The notes under the pieces were generated by a model. The model was not told the DNA's origin, ran no database searches, and worked only from the letters and a program-made list of their open reading frames with translations. A stretch of 8,379 nt of DNA from Paracoccaceae bacterium (lineage in GTDB: Bacteria > Pseudomonadota > Alphaproteobacteria > Rhodobacterales > Rhodobacteraceae), in the NCBI GenBank assembly GCA_026982515.1, contig JALSGY010000498.1:1-8379 (forward strand), given 5' to 3'. Every line of letters starts with the position of its first letter. The first letter of the stretch is position 1. Below are positions 5,848-8,379 of the stretch, in pieces. Both the position numbers and the translations under genes were made by a program.

Positions 5848-6371
5848 GCACCGCCGCCAATGCCGCGGGCCCCGACCGAGAGGTCGCCACGCAGGCGCTG
5901 AACCGCGAGTTGCAGGACAAGGGCTTCCTGCTGACCTCGACCGAGGACATCATCAACTGGGCGCGCACCGGCTCGCTGCACTGGATGACCTTCGGCCTGG
6001 CCTGCTGCGCGGTGGAGATGATGCATACCTCGATGCCGCGCTATGACGCCGAACGCTTCGGCATCGCCCCGCGCGCCTCTCCGCGCCAGTCGGACCTGAT
6101 GATCGTGGCCGGCACGCTGACCAACAAGATGGCGCCGGCCCTGCGCAAGGTCTACGACCAGATGCCCGAGCCGCGCTACGTGCTGTCCATGGGCAGCTGC
6201 GCCAATGGCGGCGGCTATTACCACTACAGCTATTCGGTGGTGCGCGGCTGCGACCGGATCGTGCCGGTGGACATCTACGTGCCCGGCTGCCCGCCCACCG
6301 CCGAGGCGCTGCTTTACGGGCTTTTGCAGCTGCAACGGAAAATCCGCCGCACCGGCACCATCGTGAGGTAG
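5838..6371 (+). CDS. nuoB: NADH-quinone oxidoreductase subunit B
   Basis: This subunit (PSST homologue) carries the last iron-sulfur cluster, N2, which passes electrons to quinone. With the start at 5838 it has 177 residues and begins MGLSTAANAAGPDREVATQA, in the style of alphaproteobacterial NuoB. An in-frame ATG at 5817 would add seven residues that belong to the nuoA end (EEGGAG). AAGGGGG upstream within nuoA can serve as ribosome-binding site. All four N2 ligands are present: the Cys56-Cys57 pair in GLACCAVEMMH, Cys121 in MGSCANGGGYY, and Cys151 in VPGCPPTAEALLYGL. It lies 3 nt before nuoC, so coupled translation is likely. Confidence 0.97.
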   Translation: MGLSTAANAAGPDREVATQALNRELQDKGFLLTSTEDIINWARTGSLHWMTFGLACCAVEMMHTSMPRYDAERFGIAPRASPRQSDLMIVAGTLTNKMAPALRKVYDQMPEPRYVLSMGSCANGGGYYHYSYSVVRGCDRIVPVDIYVPGCPPTAEALLYGLLQLQRKIRRTGTIVR

Positions 6372-6374
6372 GTC

Positions 6375-6983
6375 ATGAGTGAAGCACTGAAGGAACTGGG
6401 CGCCCATATCGAGGCCAGGCGCCCCGATTGCGTGCTGGGATGGGAGGTGGCGCATGGGGAGCTGAGCGTCACCGTGACGCCCAGTTCGCTGGTGCCCTTC
6501 GTGGAGTTCCTGCGCAACGACCGCTCGTGCCAGTTCTCGACCCTTGTGGACATCACCGCGGTCGACTATCCCGGCCGGGAGGCCCGCTTCGACGTGGTCT
6601 ACCATTTCCTGTCGATGTACCAGAACCACCGCATCCGGGTGAAGATCGCGGTGCGAGAGGATGAGATGGTGCCCTCGATCACCGGCCTGCATCCTTCGGC
6701 GGGCTGGTTCGAGCGCGAGGTCTTCGACATGTTCGGGATCGCGTTTTCCGGCCATCCGGATCTGCGCCGCATTCTCACCGATTACGGCTTCCGCGGTCAT
6801 CCGCTGCGCAAGGATTTCCCCACCACCGGCTACACGGAAGTGCGCTATGACGAGACGGCCAAGCGTGTCGTATACGAGCCCGTCAGCCTGGTTCAGGAAT
6901 ACCGGCAGTTCGATTTCATGAGCCCCTGGGAGGGTGCGAAATACATCCTGCCGGCGGATGAGAAGAACGGGGAGACAAGATGA
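6375..6983 (+). CDS. nuoC: NADH-quinone oxidoreductase subunit C (30 kDa)
   Basis: This is a peripheral-arm subunit without cofactors that supports NuoB and NuoD near the quinone site. It has 202 residues, the usual length for a stand-alone NuoC (not the NuoCD fusion of enterobacteria). The family signature is clear: WFEREVFDMFGIAFSGHPDL, with EREVFDMFGI at 113-122, followed by RRILTDYGFRGHPLRKDFP. The C-terminal part (EPVSLVQEYRQFDFMSPWEG) also matches alphaproteobacterial and mitochondrial 30-kDa subunits. A GAGG just before the start is a modest ribosome-binding site. The stop codon overlaps the ATG of the following small frame. Confidence 0.97.
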   Translation: MSEALKELGAHIEARRPDCVLGWEVAHGELSVTVTPSSLVPFVEFLRNDRSCQFSTLVDITAVDYPGREARFDVVYHFLSMYQNHRIRVKIAVREDEMVPSITGLHPSAGWFEREVFDMFGIAFSGHPDLRRILTDYGFRGHPLRKDFPTTGYTEVRYDETAKRVVYEPVSLVQEYRQFDFMSPWEGAKYILPADEKNGETR

Positions 6984-7177
6984 TGGGATATGGTGGCGGC
7001 ATGCTGTGGTTGGTGATCATGGGCGCCCTTCTGGTGATCCCGTTCTGGCGGCTGCTGCCGCGTTCGGGCATCCCGGCCTGGGTGGCGTTCGTGGCACTCA
7101 TCCCGCTCGGGGCGCTGGTTCTGTTGTGGATCATCGCCTTCAAGGACGACATCACCGGCCGCTCGGGCAGGGCGTAG
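6980..7177 (+). CDS. Small two-segment membrane protein of unknown function inside the nuo operon
   Basis: I do not recognise a characterised family. The 65-residue product has a short Gly-rich start (MMGYGGG) and two hydrophobic segments at about 8-23 and 33-54. A basic turn (RLLPRSGIPAW) joins them, and the tail is polar and charged (KDDITGRSGRA). Translation is well supported: GGGGAG at 6969-6974 precedes ATG 6980 (a second ATG follows at 6983), and the start overlaps the nuoC stop (ATGATG). The Rhodobacter capsulatus nuo cluster is known to contain several unidentified frames among the 14 nuo genes, and this may be one of that set, but I could not align it. An assembly factor, a lipid-exposed accessory subunit or a neutral passenger are all possible. 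Confidence 0.75.
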   Translation: MMGYGGGMLWLVIMGALLVIPFWRLLPRSGIPAWVAFVALIPLGALVLLWIIAFKDDITGRSGRA

Positions 7178-7212
7178 GGGTCCGGGCGGTGGCAGGCAAG
7201 GCAGGTTCACCG

Positions 7213-7245
7213 GCCGGCGCCCGTGACGGGGGCCGGAGCGCCGGC
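7213..7245 (+). promoter_or_regulatory. Two mutually exclusive hairpins in the spacer before nuoD
   Basis: In the 91-nt gap between the small membrane gene and nuoD, CCGGCGCCC (7214-7222) can pair with GGGGGCCGG (7228-7236), 8 of 9 positions, loop GTGAC. Alternatively GCCGGCGC (7213-7220) pairs perfectly with GCGCCGGC (7238-7245). Both use the same left arm. In such GC-rich DNA this may be chance. No T-run follows, so it is not a terminator. Confidence 0.35.
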
Positions 7246-7254
7246 GACAGTGAC

Positions 7255-7260
7255 GAAGGA
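7255..7260 (+). promoter_or_regulatory. Ribosome-binding site of nuoD
   Basis: GAAGGA lies 8 nt before the ATG at 7269 and 11 nt before the in-frame ATG at 7272. The better spacing favours 7269. The ATG at 7265 is out of frame. Confidence 0.6.
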
Positions 7261-7268
7261 CGGAATGC

Positions 7269-8379
7269 ATGATGGACGGCAGCGATTTCGAAGATGTCCT
7301 GACCGGCGAACAGAAGATTCGCAATTTCAACATCAACTTCGGCCCGCAGCACCCTGCGGCGCACGGGGTTCTGCGCCTGGTGATGGAGCTTGACGGCGAG
7401 GTCGTGGAGCGTTGCGACCCGCATATCGGCCTGCTGCACCGCGGCACCGAGAAGCTGATGGAAAGCCGCACCTACCTGCAGAACCTGCCCTATTTCGATC
7501 GGCTCGATTACGTGGCGCCGATGAACCAGGAACACGCCTGGTGTCTGGCCATCGAGAAGCTGACCGGGGTCGAGATCCCCCGCCGGGCCTCGCTGATCCG
7601 GGTGCTGTATTCGGAGATCGGGCGCATCCTGAACCACCTGCTCAACGTCACCACCCAGGCCATGGACGTGGGCGCGCTGACCCCGCCGCTGTGGGGCTTC
7701 GAGGAACGCGAGAAGCTGATGATCTTCTACGAGCGGGCCTGCGGGGCGCGGCTTCACGCGGCCTATTTCCGCCCCGGCGGCGTGCACCAGGACCTGCCGC
7801 CCGATCTCATCGATGACATCGAGGAATGGGCGAAGGAGTTTCCCTCCAGGCTCGACGACATCGACGATCTGCTGACCGAAAACCGCATTTTCAAGCAGCG
7901 CAACGTGGATATCGGCGTGATCTCCGAGCAGGACGCGCTGGACTGGGGCTTTTCCGGCGTCATGGTGCGCGGCTCCGGCATGGCCTGGGATCTGCGCCGG
8001 GCGCAGCCCTACGAGTGCTATGACGAGTTCGACTTCCAGATCCCCGTCGGCCGTAACGGCGACTGCTACGACCGCTACCTCGTGCGGATGGAGGAGATGC
8101 GCCAGTCCACCTCGATCATCCTGCAGGCCATCGAGAAGCTGCGTGCCCCCGAAAACCAGGGCGACGTTCTGGCACGCGGCAAGCTGACCCCGCCCCGGCG
8201 CAAGGAGATGAAATCCTCGATGGAGGCGCTGATCCACCACTTCAAGCTCTATACCGAGGGCTTCCGCGTGCCCGCCGGCGAAGTCTATGCCGCGATCGAG
8301 GCGCCCAAGGGCGAGTTCGGCGTCTATCTCGTGGCCGACGGGACGAACAAGCCCTACCGCGCCAAGATCCGCGCGCCCG
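7269..8379 (+). CDS. nuoD: NADH-quinone oxidoreductase subunit D (49 kDa), 3'-partial
   Basis: This is the peripheral-arm subunit that forms most of the quinone pocket together with NuoB, evolved from a NiFe-hydrogenase large subunit. The window holds 370 full codons; alphaproteobacterial NuoD is about 400-412 residues, so some 30-40 C-terminal residues are missing. After a short variable start (MMDGSDFEDVLTGEQ) comes INFGPQHPAAHGVLRL, with His32 matching quinone-site His38 of Thermus Nqo4, and LQNLPYFDRLDYVAP, with Tyr81 matching Nqo4 Tyr87. Further typical blocks are SEIGRILNHLLN, TPPLWGFEEREKLM, YFRPGGVHQDLP and, at the end, PKGEFGVYLVADGTNKPYRA. The frame is intact to the last base. It is the fourth nuo gene, separated from nuoC by the small membrane protein and a structured spacer. 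Confidence 0.97.
   Translation, partial: MMDGSDFEDVLTGEQKIRNFNINFGPQHPAAHGVLRLVMELDGEVVERCDPHIGLLHRGTEKLMESRTYLQNLPYFDRLDYVAPMNQEHAWCLAIEKLTGVEIPRRASLIRVLYSEIGRILNHLLNVTTQAMDVGALTPPLWGFEEREKLMIFYERACGARLHAAYFRPGGVHQDLPPDLIDDIEEWAKEFPSRLDDIDDLLTENRIFKQRNVDIGVISEQDALDWGFSGVMVRGSGMAWDLRRAQPYECYDEFDFQIPVGRNGDCYDRYLVRMEEMRQSTSIILQAIEKLRAPENQGDVLARGKLTPPRRKEMKSSMEALIHHFKLYTEGFRVPAGEVYAAIEAPKGEFGVYLVADGTNKPYRAKIRAP

Noticed and set aside
5811..6800. 329-codon open frame on the - strand opposite nuoB/nuoC
   Set aside because: Same reason: it is an exact antisense of two clear complex I genes, His/Arg/Gly-rich and without motifs.
6934..7272. 112-codon + strand frame bridging the small membrane gene and nuoD
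   Set aside because: It overlaps nuoC and the small membrane gene in another frame, is Gly/Arg/Ala-rich and has no supported start.
7152..8240. 362-codon open frame on the - strand opposite nuoD
   Set aside because: NuoD is certain from its motifs; the antisense frame is a composition shadow with no recognisable domain.

Overview
The window is a high-GC, gene-dense stretch with strong third-position G/C bias, all coding on the + strand. Gene content, the alphaproteobacterial complex I gene style (NuoB of 177 aa, NuoC and NuoD as separate genes, a small unidentified frame inside the nuo cluster) and protein sequence style point to an alphaproteobacterium, most likely Rhodobacterales (Rhodobacter/roseobacter relatives). 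This assignment comes from recognition, not from a search.

Region 1 (1-5312) is a leucine/isovalerate catabolic operon (liu/mcc type). The order is methylcrotonyl-CoA carboxylase beta subunit (5' end outside the window), its biotin-carrying alpha subunit, a glutathione S-transferase-family protein, hydroxymethylglutaryl-CoA lyase, and an enoyl-CoA hydratase that is probably methylglutaconyl-CoA hydratase. Together they turn 3-methylcrotonyl-CoA into 3-methylglutaconyl-CoA, then HMG-CoA, then acetyl-CoA plus acetoacetate. The genes are tightly packed: alpha/GST overlap by 4 nt, GST/lyase by 8 nt, and the lyase/hydratase gap is 17 nt. The GST is the one member with no assigned step in the pathway.

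Region 2 (5313-5481) is the only sizeable non-coding gap. It separates the two operons and holds a weak hairpin followed by six T, a GC-rich inverted repeat, a possible sigma70-type promoter, a second perfect hairpin, and a strong ribosome-binding site that sets a GTG start for nuoA.

Region 3 (5482-8379) is the start of the NADH:quinone oxidoreductase (complex I) operon: nuoA, nuoB, nuoC, an unrecognised 65-residue membrane protein, and nuoD (3' end outside the window). The residues expected to matter are present: the four Cys ligands of cluster N2 in NuoB, the quinone-site His and Tyr in NuoD, and the loop Cys in NuoA.

Most of the window is ordinary central metabolism, and I see no phage, IS, CRISPR, tRNA, rRNA or defence system. 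The observations most worth a second look are a 42% GC patch inside the MCC alpha gene that carries two perfect 9-bp inverted repeats, a short intergenic element between the two MCC genes that looks like an abundant Rhodobacterales repeat, the GST locked into the leucine operon, and the small membrane protein with a structured spacer between nuoC and nuoD.
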